Positions 9,965-22,111 of a DNA stretch of 64,000 bases are shown here, piece after piece. The notes under the pieces are model-generated. The model made no database searches, was not told the origin of the DNA, and worked only from the letters and a program-made list of their open reading frames with translations. The stretch's first letter is position 1. Every line of letters begins with the position of its first letter. A program made the translations under genes and the position numbers. The DNA lies in assembly GCF_009745985.1 (NCBI RefSeq), contig NZ_WFIX01000182.1, positions 124,001 through 188,000 of the forward strand. The letters are read 5' to 3'. This DNA comes from Microbacterium karelineae (GTDB lineage: Bacteria > Actinomycetota > Actinomycetes > Actinomycetales > Microbacteriaceae).

Positions 9965-10018
9965 AGACGAAGTCTACGGCCGCTGCCGCTGTGCGCCGTC
10001 ACGCCGCAGGCGCGCGGG

Positions 10019-10024
10019 TAGCGT
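10019..10024 (+). promoter_or_regulatory. -10 hexamer of a probable leaderless promoter
   Basis: TAGCGT lies exactly 6 nt before the ATG of the downstream oxidoreductase, with no Shine-Dalgarno sequence between. This is the arrangement of leaderless actinobacterial transcripts. The -35 region (about 9996) is weak. Confidence 0.5.
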
Positions 10025-10030
10025 GACGGC

Positions 10031-10930
10031 ATGAGGTTCTCACTCTGGCTCCCGGCCCACCTCCCCTGGCGGGAGCTGCGCGCCGCCGCACAGCACGTCG
10101 AATCCGCCGCCGGCACCACCACGTGGCGCGGGCTCTGGATCGAAGACCACTTCATGGACAACACCGCCGAGCCGAACGACGGGGCGCGCGGAGAATGCCT
10201 CACGCAGCTCACGGCGCTCGCGAGCTCGACCGCGCGCCTGCGCGTCGGATCCATGGTGCTCGGCAACACCTACCGTCATCCGGCCCTGGTCGCGAAACAG
10301 GCCGCCTCCCTCAGCGACATCGCGGACGGCCGCTTCGTCCTGGGCATCGGCGCCGGATGGCAGGAGAACGAGCATCGCGCGTTCGGCCTCCCGTTCGGCG
10401 ACGTACCGAGTCGGATCCGCTGGTTGCGCGAGTCGCTCGACGTCATCACGCGGCTGCGCGACGAGGACTTCGTCGACCACGCCGGTGAGCGGTACACGCT
10501 CGAACGAGCATCGCTGAATCCGCGCCCCCACGCCGATCTGCCGATCCTCGTGGGCGGCAAGGGCGAGAAGGTCATGCCGAAGATCGTCGCCCGCTACGCC
10601 GATGAGTGGAACTTCTGGTCGCGCCCGGACGAGTACGCCCGAAAGAACCGGATCTTCACCTCTGCGCTCGAGAGCGCGGGGCGCGATCCGCGTTCTCTGT
10701 GGCGGACGACGCAGGCGTTCGTGCTCCATGGCCAGGAGGGCGCGAAGCGGGCCGCGCAGATGACGCGCCCCGCGATCGGCGGATCCACGGCGGAGATCGT
10801 CGACCAGCTGGGCTCATACGCCGCCGCGGGCGTCGACGAGTTCATCCTCCCCGTCGTGAACCTGCGCTCGGCGTCGGAGATCGCCGACGCGTCCGATCGC
10901 TTCCTCGCAGAGGTCGCGTCGCGCCTCTGA
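10031..10930 (+). CDS. LLM-class (luciferase-like, F420- or FMN-dependent) oxidoreductase
   Basis: 299 aa (beta/alpha)8 luciferase-like monooxygenase-family enzyme. Recognisable are the N-terminal strand with WIEDHF near residue 40, LTALASSTARLRVGSMVLGNTYRHPALVAKQAASLS-type segments, and LGIGAGWQENEHRAFG near residue 100. The family uses reduced F420 or FMN on varied substrates; the substrate cannot be read from sequence. It is a single-gene unit, divergent from proS and convergent with the small membrane protein gene at 11025. Confidence 0.88.
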   Translation: MRFSLWLPAHLPWRELRAAAQHVESAAGTTTWRGLWIEDHFMDNTAEPNDGARGECLTQLTALASSTARLRVGSMVLGNTYRHPALVAKQAASLSDIADGRFVLGIGAGWQENEHRAFGLPFGDVPSRIRWLRESLDVITRLRDEDFVDHAGERYTLERASLNPRPHADLPILVGGKGEKVMPKIVARYADEWNFWSRPDEYARKNRIFTSALESAGRDPRSLWRTTQAFVLHGQEGAKRAAQMTRPAIGGSTAEIVDQLGSYAAAGVDEFILPVVNLRSASEIADASDRFLAEVASRL

Positions 10931-10944
10931 CGGCGAGGATCTCC

Positions 10945-10994
10945 CGAGTGCCGTTCCGTCGCCGACCGCGCACGAAAGGGCGCGTCGGCACTCG
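10945..10994. terminator. Hairpin between convergent genes
   Basis: Arms CGAGTGCCG (10945-10953) and CGGCACTCG (10986-10994), with a second inner stem in the loop. Located just after the oxidoreductase stop and 30 bp before the end of the opposing gene, it fits a bidirectional terminator. No T-run. Confidence 0.5.
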
Positions 10995-11024
10995 CGAACG
11001 CGCTCCTGCTCGCGCGCGGGCGCC

Positions 11025-11246
11025 TCAGCGCCAGCCGATGAGGACGGCGCCGCCGGCGAGCGCCGAGCCGAGCGCGAGCAGCAGGGCGATGCCGATGAGG
11101 ATCGCGTGCACCGTGAGGAAGCGCGTCGGGCGCCCGTCCTCGTCGCGGGCGCGGGGATCCGCCGCGACGCGCGAGTAGAAGCGCGGCCAGACGACGACGT
11201 TGAAGGCGGCGTTGACGAGGAGCAGCAGGGCGAGGAAGGTCAGCAC
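11025..11246 (-). CDS. SCO4848-family small membrane protein
   Basis: 73 aa with two predicted membrane helices: an N-terminal one (LTFLALLLLVNAAFNVVVWP) and a second near residues 45-68, joined by a polar loop containing RFYSRVAADPRA and GRPTRFLTVHA. This matches an actinobacterial family of unknown function. I chose the GTG at 11246, which places the first helix at the N-terminus and has a G-rich stretch before it; a longer in-frame reading has an implausible polar leader. It overlaps nothing and diverges from the ArsR gene. Confidence 0.7.
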   Translation of the reverse strand: MLTFLALLLLVNAAFNVVVWPRFYSRVAADPRARDEDGRPTRFLTVHAILIGIALLLALGSALAGGAVLIGWR

Positions 11247-11280
11247 GCCCCCATTGTCGCCCCGCGTCCTGCGAGGCGGG

Positions 11281-11319
11281 TCGACAACGGCAGCCTCATA
11301 TGCCATTATCTGCGTATGA
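11281..11319 (+). promoter_or_regulatory. Leaderless promoter and operator of the ArsR-CDF operon
   Basis: TCGACA (11281-11286), 17 nt, then CATTAT (11304-11309), then 6 nt to the ATG at 11316. An imperfect inverted repeat, TCATATGC (11296-11303) and GCGTATGA (11312-11319), matches at 7 of 8 positions. It straddles the -10 and the start codon, so a bound ArsR/SmtB dimer would block transcription of its own operon. Confidence 0.7.
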
Positions 11320-11675
11320 ACGCAAATAAGAAGACATGCGGATTGGATCCGGACAGCTCCTTCGTCGAGCTCGCCGTCGAGGTGTTCCAGATGCTCGCCG
11401 ATCCGACGCGCGTGCGCATCGTCCTCGCCCTGCGCCAGAACGAGGAGCTCTCGGTCGGGCGCCTCGCCGACATCGTCGACAAGTCACCCGCCGCGGTCTC
11501 TCAGCACCTCGCGAAGCTGCGGATGGCACGCATCGTCCAGGCGCGGCAGGACGCGCAGCGGGTGTTCTACCGGCTCGAGAACGAGCACGCCTCGCAGCTC
11601 GTCACCGACGCCATCCAGCAGGCCGAGCACACGATCGGCACTCCGCGCCACCACCACGAGGCCCGCGATGACTGA
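11316..11675 (+). CDS. ArsR/SmtB-family metal-responsive repressor
   Basis: 119 aa winged-helix repressor. The recognition region reads SVGRLADIVDKSPAAVSQHL, followed by a beta-wing with RVFYRLENEH. A C-terminal cluster (TIGTPRHHHEARDD) plus His/Asp residues in the last helix suggests a CzrA/NmtR/KmtR-like zinc, nickel or cobalt sensor; the CVC arsenic motif is absent. The start is the ATG at 11316, with a promoter 6 nt upstream and no Shine-Dalgarno. It overlaps the downstream CDF exporter gene by 8 nt, so regulator and exporter form one unit, presumably derepressed by metal excess. Confidence 0.9.
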   Translation: MNANKKTCGLDPDSSFVELAVEVFQMLADPTRVRIVLALRQNEELSVGRLADIVDKSPAAVSQHLAKLRMARIVQARQDAQRVFYRLENEHASQLVTDAIQQAEHTIGTPRHHHEARDD

Positions 11676-12678
11676 CCACGCACACGCGCACCCCCACACC
11701 GCGGCGCAGGAACACGACCATCCGCGCGGCCTCCGCGGCTTCCTGCACGAGATCTTCGTCCCTCACACGCACGACGTCGCCGATTCGATCGACGACGCCG
11801 CCCGCGCGAACAGGGCCGGGATCCGCGCCGTCAAGGTGAGCCTCGTGCTCATGCTCGCCACGACGCTGGCGCAGGCCGCGATCGTGGTGGTGAGCGGATC
11901 CATCGCGCTCCTCGCCGACACCGTGCACAACCTCTCCGATGCCCTCACCGCCGTGCCGCTGTGGATCGCGTTCGTGCTCACGCGCCGCCGCCCGACGCGG
12001 ACCTATCCCAACGGCCTCGGGCGCGCCGAGGACCTCGCCGGGCTCGCGATCGTCGCGACGATCGCGCTGTCGGCCGTCGTCGCGGCATGGCAGGCGATCG
12101 ATCGCCTCATCGATCCCCAGCCGATCTCGCACCTCGGCTGGGTGATGGCGGCGGGCATCGTCGGCTTCGCCGGCAACGAGGCCGTCGCGATCTACCGCAT
12201 CCGCGTCGGCCGTCGCATCGGCTCGGCCGCGCTCGTCGCCGACGGCGTGCACGCCCGCACGGACGGCTTCACGTCTCTCGCGGTCGTGCTCGGCGGGCTC
12301 GGGGTCATGCTCGGCTTCCCGCTCGCGGATCCGATCGTCGGCCTGCTCATCGCCGCGCTCATCGTCGCACTGCTCGTCGGCACCCTGCGCTCGGTGGGGC
12401 GCCGCCTGCTCGACGGCGTGGATCCGCAGCTCACGCTGCGCGCCGAGGAGGCGCTCTCGCACGTGCCCGAGATCGAGAGGGTCGACCGGCTGCGGCTGCG
12501 CTGGAGCGGCCACCGCCTCCAGGGCGACGCGGTCGTCGCCTGCGCGGGACGTACGGCCGCCGACGTCGACCGCGTGCGCACCGCGGTGCAGCGCGAGGCG
12601 CGCGAGCACCTCCCCCACCTCGACACGTTCATCGTCGAGGTCGCCCCGTCGGCGTCTCCTCGCGACCCGACCGCCTGA
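11668..12678 (+). CDS. Cation diffusion facilitator (CDF) metal exporter
   Basis: 336 aa inner-membrane antiporter expected to export divalent metal in exchange for protons. The N-terminus is His-rich (HAHAHPHTAAQEHDH). Six membrane segments follow from about residue 50, and the two HxxxD metal sites are visible: ADTVHNLSDALTA (helix II) and ADGVHARTDGFTS (helix V). A C-terminal cytosolic ferredoxin-like domain is present. Translationally coupled to the ArsR repressor. Zinc is the most likely substrate from the HxxxD sites, but cobalt, nickel or cadmium cannot be excluded. Confidence 0.92.
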   Translation: MTDHAHAHPHTAAQEHDHPRGLRGFLHEIFVPHTHDVADSIDDAARANRAGIRAVKVSLVLMLATTLAQAAIVVVSGSIALLADTVHNLSDALTAVPLWIAFVLTRRRPTRTYPNGLGRAEDLAGLAIVATIALSAVVAAWQAIDRLIDPQPISHLGWVMAAGIVGFAGNEAVAIYRIRVGRRIGSAALVADGVHARTDGFTSLAVVLGGLGVMLGFPLADPIVGLLIAALIVALLVGTLRSVGRRLLDGVDPQLTLRAEEALSHVPEIERVDRLRLRWSGHRLQGDAVVACAGRTAADVDRVRTAVQREAREHLPHLDTFIVEVAPSASPRDPTA

Positions 12679-12689
12679 CGGGGCGCGCG

Positions 12690-13309
12690 TCAGATGAGCG
12701 GCGAGACGCGCTCGCGGATCCGCGCGGCGAGCTCGCCGACGGGGAGGGTCGCGTCGAGCACGAGGAAACGCTCCGGCTCCGTCTCCGCGAGCCGGAGGTA
12801 GGCGTCGCGCACGCGGCCGTGGAACTCCGCCTTCTCGGCCTCGAGTCGGTCGAAGGGCTTGTCTGCGGCGTCGAGCCGGGCGCGCGCCGCCGCGGGATCG
12901 AGGTCGAGCAGCACCGTCACGTCCGGCAGAGCCCCCTCGGTCGCCCACAGCGACAGCTCGCGCACCTCGTCGGCGCCGAGGGCGCGAGCCGCACCCTGGT
13001 ATGCGACCGATGAGTCGAGGTACCGGTCCTGGATGACGACCTCGCCCCGCTCACGCGCGGGGTTCACGAGGGTGGCCACATGGTGCGACCGGTCGGCGGC
13101 GAACAGGAGAGCCTCGGCGCGCGCACCGATGTCGCCGCGGTGGTGCAGCACGAGCTCGCGGATCGTGCGGCCCACCTCGGTGCCGCCGGGTTCGCGTGTG
13201 CGGACGACGGCCCGCCCCTGCTCCTCGCACCACTCGCGGAGCAGCTCGGCCTGGGTGGTCTTGCCCGAGCCGTCACCGCCCTCGAACGTGATCCAGAGTC
13301 CGGCGCTCA

Positions 13310-13310
<1 letters not shown>
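12690..13310 (-). CDS. tmk: Thymidylate kinase
   Basis: Phosphorylates dTMP to dTDP. The 206 aa protein has the P-loop FEGGDGSGKTT, the DRY-type motif QDRYLDSSVAYQG, and REPGGTEVG for substrate binding. The ATG at 13310 shares a base with the topA stop (TGATG), giving translational coupling; this topA-tmk order is common in actinobacteria. The 3' end converges on the CDF gene. Confidence 0.96.
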
Positions 13311-16147
<2,837 letters not shown>

Positions 16148-16229
16148 AGGGGGCGTCCTTTCTTCGATGCACACCATACACACCGCCGACTGTGCGGCGA
16201 CGTGCGGCGGCGGCACCCGTGGGTTCGAG

Positions 16230-16583
16230 TCAGGGGTCTGCCTGCGCGTCGAACAGAGACGCGCCGCCGGGAGGGGGCCCGGCGCGGGCGATCGCGATGA
16301 CGGGAAGGCCCGCGAACCCGGTCGAGATCTCGATCGTGGCCTCTCGGCCCACCACTTCGCAACTCCGCACGCCCGCGCCCTGCGCGTCGGCGACGGCGGC
16401 GGCCCGCGCGCACGGCTCCCCCGCCGCGAATCCGCTCAGCGCATCGGCCGCGGCGAGCGCCGCCGCGTCGGCGATCCCGGCGGCCCGCTGCGACTCGGTC
16501 GCGGCCGCCCCGACGACGGCGCAGCCGACCGCGAGGCTCGCGGCCACGCCGATCGCGGCGGCCGTCACGACGGAGGCGCCCAT
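16230..16583 (-). CDS. Rv3654c-family TadE-like protein
   Basis: 117 aa with one N-terminal hydrophobic helix (VVTAAAIGVAASLAVGCAVV) followed by an Ala-rich AADAAALAAADALSGF segment, and two cysteines (CARA, SCEV). It matches the actinobacterial TadE-like proteins of Flp/Tad loci (Rv3654c type), thought to be pseudopilins or secreted pilus accessories. It starts immediately after the TadE stop codon (TAG then ATG). Last gene of the Tad cluster. Confidence 0.8.
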   Translation of the reverse strand: MGASVVTAAAIGVAASLAVGCAVVGAAATESQRAAGIADAAALAAADALSGFAAGEPCARAAAVADAQGAGVRSCEVVGREATIEISTGFAGLPVIAIARAGPPPGGASLFDAQADP

Positions 16584-16931
16584 CTACAGGCCGCCCTCGA
16601 GCGCGCAGCTCGTCGCCGCCAGCGGGATCGCGAGCGTCGCCAGGCGCACCTCAGCGCTCGCCGTCACACAGACGAGATCGCCCTGCCCGCCGATCGAGGA
16701 GGCCGCGCCGGGGACGGCGGATCCGACGACGGATCCGGCGCGGTCGGGCTCGCCGCGGGCGACGAGGCGCGCCGCGTCGGCGGCCGCGTCCTGCAGGCGC
16801 ACCTGCGCCGACGCGGCGGCGAGCGCCCCGATGCCGAGCGCGATGGCGACGATGAGCGCCGGGAGGGCGACCGCGAACTCCGCCGAAGCGGAGCCGCGGT
16901 CGTCCCGCCCGGGGCGGGAGGCGGGGATCAT
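16584..16931 (-). CDS. TadE-family pseudopilin
   Basis: 115 aa. The N-terminus DRGSASAEFAVALPALIVAIA is the TadE prepilin-like signature: a short polar leader, a processing-type Ser/Ala-Glu, then one membrane helix. The remainder is extracytoplasmic with two cysteines. The ATG overlaps the upstream DUF4244 stop by ATGA. TadE proteins act as minor pilins in Flp pilus assembly. Confidence 0.82.
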   Translation of the reverse strand: MIPASRPGRDDRGSASAEFAVALPALIVAIALGIGALAAASAQVRLQDAAADAARLVARGEPDRAGSVVGSAVPGAASSIGGQGDLVCVTASAEVRLATLAIPLAATSCALEGGL

Positions 16932-17092
16932 GGCGCCTGCAGCGCCTTCTCGACGATGCCCTGCAGCAGCGACTGCACGCTGCCCGAACGCATCACGGCG
17001 ACGAGGACGCCGGCGATCGCGACGGCCGCCATCGTCACGATCGCGTACTCCGCCGTCGATGCTCCTTCTTCGTCGCTCCACAGCTCCTTCAT
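16928..17092 (-). CDS. DUF4244 Flp-pilin-like peptide
   Basis: 54 aa (61 aa if the upstream ATG at 17113 is used). The sequence WSDEEGASTAEYAIVTMAAV is Flp-pilin-like: a processing site before a TAEYA motif, then a single helix. It is the probable structural subunit of the Tad pilus here. I prefer the ATG at 17092 because AGGA lies 5 nt upstream. The 3' end overlaps TadE by 4 bases. Confidence 0.82.
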   Translation of the reverse strand: MKELWSDEEGASTAEYAIVTMAAVAIAGVLVAVMRSGSVQSLLQGIVEKALQAP

Positions 17093-17135
17093 GGGATTCC
17101 TCACTTTCTTCATCGTGTTTCTCGTGCCCGCCGGC

Positions 17136-18056
17136 TCATCCGGCGAACGTGGGGATCGGCGTCGCGGTGAGCACGCTGAGGAGCATGGGCGCGACGCCGA
17201 GCAGCAGGAAGGCCGGGAGCGTGCACACGCCCATCGGCAGGAGGAGGCGCGTGCCGAGCCGCGACCCGCGCAGCCGCCCGTCGATGCGGGCGCGGTGGCG
17301 GGCGTGCGCGGCCGATGCGCGCAGCAGCTCGATGGCCGGCACCCCCGCCGCACGCGACAGCGCGAGCACCCGGTCCGCCTCCTCGCCGGAGCGGGTCGCC
17401 GCGCCCGACCACTCATCGCATCCCGCGAGCACGTCGCGCGCCCTGGCGACCGACACCCCTCCCGACAGGGCGACGGCGAGCAGCTCCTCGTGCATCCCCG
17501 GCGTGCCGGGCGCGGGCTGCGCGGCGCGCACGAGCCGGCGGGTCCACCAGCGCGCGAGCACGATGAGCGCGAGGCCCGCCGTCAGGCACACGAGCCCGAG
17601 CGTCGTGCCGAACAGCACGCCGAGCGGATCGAGGCCGAGGCCCACCCCGACGACCACGCCGAGCAGCGGGAGCCACATCATGAGGCGCGCCGACGCCATC
17701 GGCTCGGCGAGCGCGACGCGCACATCGTCGCGCAGCTCGGACGCGTCGCGCAGCGAGGAGGCGACGGCGCGCAGCGTCTCCGCGAGGGGTGCGCCGACCG
17801 TCTCGGCCGCCTCCCATGCCGCCGCGACGTCGCCCCACGAGGCGTCGCCGCCCGCGCCCTCGGCGGCGATCGCCGCGACGAGGGCGGATCCGTCGTCGAA
17901 GCGCTGGACGATCCGCTGCGCCACGGGGTCGCCGTTCTCGGCGAGGTGGCGCCACGACGCCGCGGGGCTCGCGCCGGCATGCAGGAGCACCGCCAGCGAC
18001 AGCAATGTCGCCGAGGGCTCGGGTCTCGCATCGGCCCGCCGCGCGATCATCCCCAT
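17136..18056 (-). CDS. TadC/TadB-like type II secretion F-family protein
   Basis: 306 aa platform-type membrane protein of the Tad system. Hydrophobic segments lie in the middle (LMMWLPLLGVVVGVGLGL and the following helix) and at the C-terminus (LPMGVCTLPAFLLLGVAPML), with a GspF-like cytosolic domain including ARDVLAGC and EEADRVLALSRAAGVPAIELLR. One gene replaces the usual tadB-tadC pair, suggesting either a fused or simplified platform. The start at 18056 has GAGGAGG 7 nt upstream and overlaps the TadA gene by 10 nt. Confidence 0.8.
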   Translation of the reverse strand: MGMIARRADARPEPSATLLSLAVLLHAGASPAASWRHLAENGDPVAQRIVQRFDDGSALVAAIAAEGAGGDASWGDVAAAWEAAETVGAPLAETLRAVASSLRDASELRDDVRVALAEPMASARLMMWLPLLGVVVGVGLGLDPLGVLFGTTLGLVCLTAGLALIVLARWWTRRLVRAAQPAPGTPGMHEELLAVALSGGVSVARARDVLAGCDEWSGAATRSGEEADRVLALSRAAGVPAIELLRASAAHARHRARIDGRLRGSRLGTRLLLPMGVCTLPAFLLLGVAPMLLSVLTATPIPTFAG

Positions 18057-19072
18057 GGCCGCACCTCCTCGATCTCGAGCCGGCCGCCGCGCTGACGGAA
18101 CTCGCCCACGGCGACGAGACGGCGCTCTCCGTCCGTTCCGCGGGCGAGGTGCAGCACGACGTCGAACGCGCTGGACGCCTGCCGCGCCACGGCATGGTCG
18201 TCCCACCCGGCGAGGGCGCCGAGCGCCTCGAGCCGCGCCGGGACGTCGGCGAGGCCGTTCGCGTGCAGCGTTCCGGCGCCGCCGTCGTGCCCCGTGTTGA
18301 GGGCCGTGAGGAGGTCGCGGATCTCCTCGCCGCGGCACTCGCCCACGACGATCCGGTCCGGCCGCATGCGCAGGCTCTCGCGGACGAGCCGCGCGAGCCC
18401 GATCGCGCCGGCGCCCTCCCGGTTGGCCTGGCGCGCCTCGAGAGCGACGTGGTGGGGGTGGTCCAGCCGCAGCTCGGCGACGTCCTCGATCGTGACGATG
18501 CGCTCGTGGCGCGGCGCCGCGCCGAGCAGGGCCGAGAGCAGGGTCGTCTTCCCGCATCCGGCCCCTCCCGTGACGAGGATGTTGGCCCGCTCCGTGACGA
18601 GCCTGCCGAGCCAGGCGCGCGCGGCCGGTGGGAACGCGCCTCCCGCGCCGAGCCCGTCGAGGTCGACGTCCGCGAGGCGGGGCACGCGGATCGAGATCGT
18701 CGTCCCTCCCGTCGCGATCGGCGCGAGCGCGACATGCACCCTGGCGCCGCCGGGCATCCGCACGTCGACGAGCGGCGCGGAGTCGTCGACGTGCCGCCCG
18801 CCGCAGCTGACGAGATCCGTCGCGAGGTCGCGCACCTCCCGCTCGGAGGCCCGCCACTCGGGAACCCGCTCCGCCCCGGATCCGCGATCGACGAAGAGGC
18901 CGGCCGGGCCGTTGACGAACACATCGGTCACGCGCTCGTCGGACACGTACGGCGCGAGCGGGCCGAAGGCGTCGGCGTCGCGCCCGCGCGCCGTCTGATC
19001 GGCGCCGGGCGCCGCGTCGGGTGCGGGCTCCTGTCGCGGCGTGCGCGGCTGGACGATGAACGGCTCGGGCAT
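18047..19072 (-). CDS. TadA-family pilus assembly ATPase
   Basis: 341 aa secretion ATPase. The Walker A motif is GGAGCGKTT (169-177), with an Asp box ERIVTIEDVAELRL, a Walker B region RIVVGECRGEE and a His box AGTLHAN. The N-terminal domain (FVNGPAGLFVDRGSG) is typical of TadA/CpaF. It powers Flp pilus assembly in the inner membrane and heads the five-gene Tad cluster. The actinobacterial partner often found upstream (a MinD/CpaE-like ATPase) is absent here. Divergent from acs. Confidence 0.92.
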   Translation of the reverse strand: MPEPFIVQPRTPRQEPAPDAAPGADQTARGRDADAFGPLAPYVSDERVTDVFVNGPAGLFVDRGSGAERVPEWRASEREVRDLATDLVSCGGRHVDDSAPLVDVRMPGGARVHVALAPIATGGTTISIRVPRLADVDLDGLGAGGAFPPAARAWLGRLVTERANILVTGGAGCGKTTLLSALLGAAPRHERIVTIEDVAELRLDHPHHVALEARQANREGAGAIGLARLVRESLRMRPDRIVVGECRGEEIRDLLTALNTGHDGGAGTLHANGLADVPARLEALGALAGWDDHAVARQASSAFDVVLHLARGTDGERRLVAVGEFRQRGGRLEIEEVRPWG

Positions 19073-19112
19073 GCAGGCGACGCTAGGAGGGCCGCGCCCG
19101 CGCCGCTCGCCC

Positions 19113-19146
19113 GGATCCGCGGATCCTCAGATAACTCCGCGGATCC
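19113..19146. promoter_or_regulatory. Repeated palindrome in the tadA-acs intergenic region
   Basis: GGATCCGCGGATCC (19113-19126) is a perfect 14 nt palindrome. TCCGCGGATCC recurs at 19136-19146, starting exactly 20 bp after the first copy, about two helical turns. Its position between divergent genes suits a regulator site, but GGATCC is over-represented throughout this window, which weakens the case. Confidence 0.35.
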
Positions 19147-19282
19147 ATCCCCTGTGGACACGCTGACCCGGGCCACGACACGCCCACCTCACTTTCGGAG
19201 GTAGTCCGGGGCGCGCCGTCGTCGTAGCGTCGGAGCAGGCCCGATCGCCGCCACCATCACCTCGTCGCAAAGGAGCGCACAC

Positions 19283-21250
<1,968 letters not shown>

Positions 21251-21258
21251 CCCCCATA

Positions 21259-21317
21259 TCAACAAGTCTCCGCCGAGTCCGCTGCAAACAGCTGCGGACT
21301 CGGCGGAGACTTGTTGA
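21259..21317. terminator. 24 bp stem hairpin between acs and the RidA gene
   Basis: Perfect 24 bp inverted repeat (arms 21259-21282 and 21294-21317) with an 11 nt loop, in the 77 bp between two convergent stop codons. The outer ends read TCAACAAGTCTCCGCC. It is far longer than needed for termination and has no T-run. It works as a bidirectional terminator by position, and resembles other long hairpins in this window. Confidence 0.75.
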
Positions 21318-21327
21318 CTCGTGCGCG

Positions 21328-21786
21328 CTATGCGAAGGTGAACGCGACCTCGACCTCGACGGGGGCGTCGAGCGGCAGGGCCGCGACGCCGACCGCGGCG
21401 CGGCTGTGCGCGCCCGCCTCGCCGAAGACCTCGCCGAGGATCTCGCTCGCGCCGTTGATGACGCCGGGCTGCCCCGTGAACGTCGGATCCGAGGCGACGA
21501 AGCCCGTCACCTTGAACACGCCCGTGAGGCGGTCGACGCCGCCGACGGCCGAAGCCGCGGCCGCGATCGCGTTGAGCGCGCACGTGCGGGCGAGGGCCTG
21601 CGCGTCGTCGGCAGACACGGATCCGCCGACCTTTCCGGTCTGCGGCAGCTCGCCGCCGACGAACGGCAGCTGGCCGGACGTCCAGGCGAGGTCGCCATGG
21701 GTCTTCGCCGGGATGTAGCTGGCGACGGGCGCGGCGACGGCGGGCAGCTCGATGCCGAGCTCGGCGAGACGCTGCGAGACGCTCAC
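21328..21786 (-). CDS. RidA-family protein (YjgF/YER057c/UK114)
   Basis: 152 aa member of the RidA family; characterised members deaminate reactive enamines/imines. It carries an N-terminal LAELGIELP and VASYIPAKTHGDLAWTSGQLPFV segment and ends with RAAVGVAALPLDAPVEVEVAF, close to the RidA signature. It matches the longer subfamily (often called RidA-like endoribonuclease), and the exact activity is uncertain. It starts at a GTG that overlaps the stop of the preceding DUF4177 gene (GTGA), so the two are translationally coupled. Confidence 0.88.
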   Translation of the reverse strand: MSVSQRLAELGIELPAVAAPVASYIPAKTHGDLAWTSGQLPFVGGELPQTGKVGGSVSADDAQALARTCALNAIAAAASAVGGVDRLTGVFKVTGFVASDPTFTGQPGVINGASEILGEVFGEAGAHSRAAVGVAALPLDAPVEVEVAFTFA

Positions 21787-22001
21787 TGCTGGCCCTCGAA
21801 CTGCTTCGCGGCCTCGGCCGCGGCGCCGAGGCCGGCGTTCTGCTCGCCGGCGCCCGAGGGGCGCTTCATGTAGGCCACGAGACCGCCGTCGGCGTTCTGC
21901 ACGACCTGCACGAGCTCCCAGCCCTGCTTCCCCCAGTTGTTGAGGATGGCGGCCGTGTTGTGGATCATCAGCGGAGTGGTCAGGTACTCCCAGGTGGTCA
22001 C
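21783..22001 (-). CDS. DUF4177-like small protein
   Basis: 72 aa. The start MTTWEYLTTPL and the NNWGKQGWELVQVV segment match DUF4177, small cytosolic proteins of unknown function. The C-terminus is Ala/Glu/Gly-rich. It is coupled to the RidA gene by a 4 nt overlap and is divergent from the penicillin-binding protein gene. No activity can be proposed from sequence. Confidence 0.75.
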   Translation of the reverse strand: MTTWEYLTTPLMIHNTAAILNNWGKQGWELVQVVQNADGGLVAYMKRPSGAGEQNAGLGAAAEAAKQFEGQQ

Positions 22002-22098
22002 GGAATCTCCCGTCGTAGGGCGGCGCGGTGTGCGCTGGAACGCTGTGGATCGGGTCGAAGATCGATATGCGAGCGCGACGCGTCTCAGGCTTCTCCCC

Positions 22099-22104
22099 TA
22101 CCAT
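22099..22104 (+). promoter_or_regulatory. -10 hexamer of a probable leaderless promoter (PBP)
   Basis: TACCAT, 7 nt before the ATG at 22112, with no Shine-Dalgarno sequence in between. No convincing -35 at 17 nt. Call based on the same spacing seen at other starts in the window. Confidence 0.4.
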
Positions 22105-22111
22105 CAAGCCT

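Noticed and set aside
22028-22111. N-terminal extension of the penicillin-binding protein
   Set aside because: Adds a polar leader before the membrane anchor and has no ribosome binding site; the ATG at 22112 fits better.
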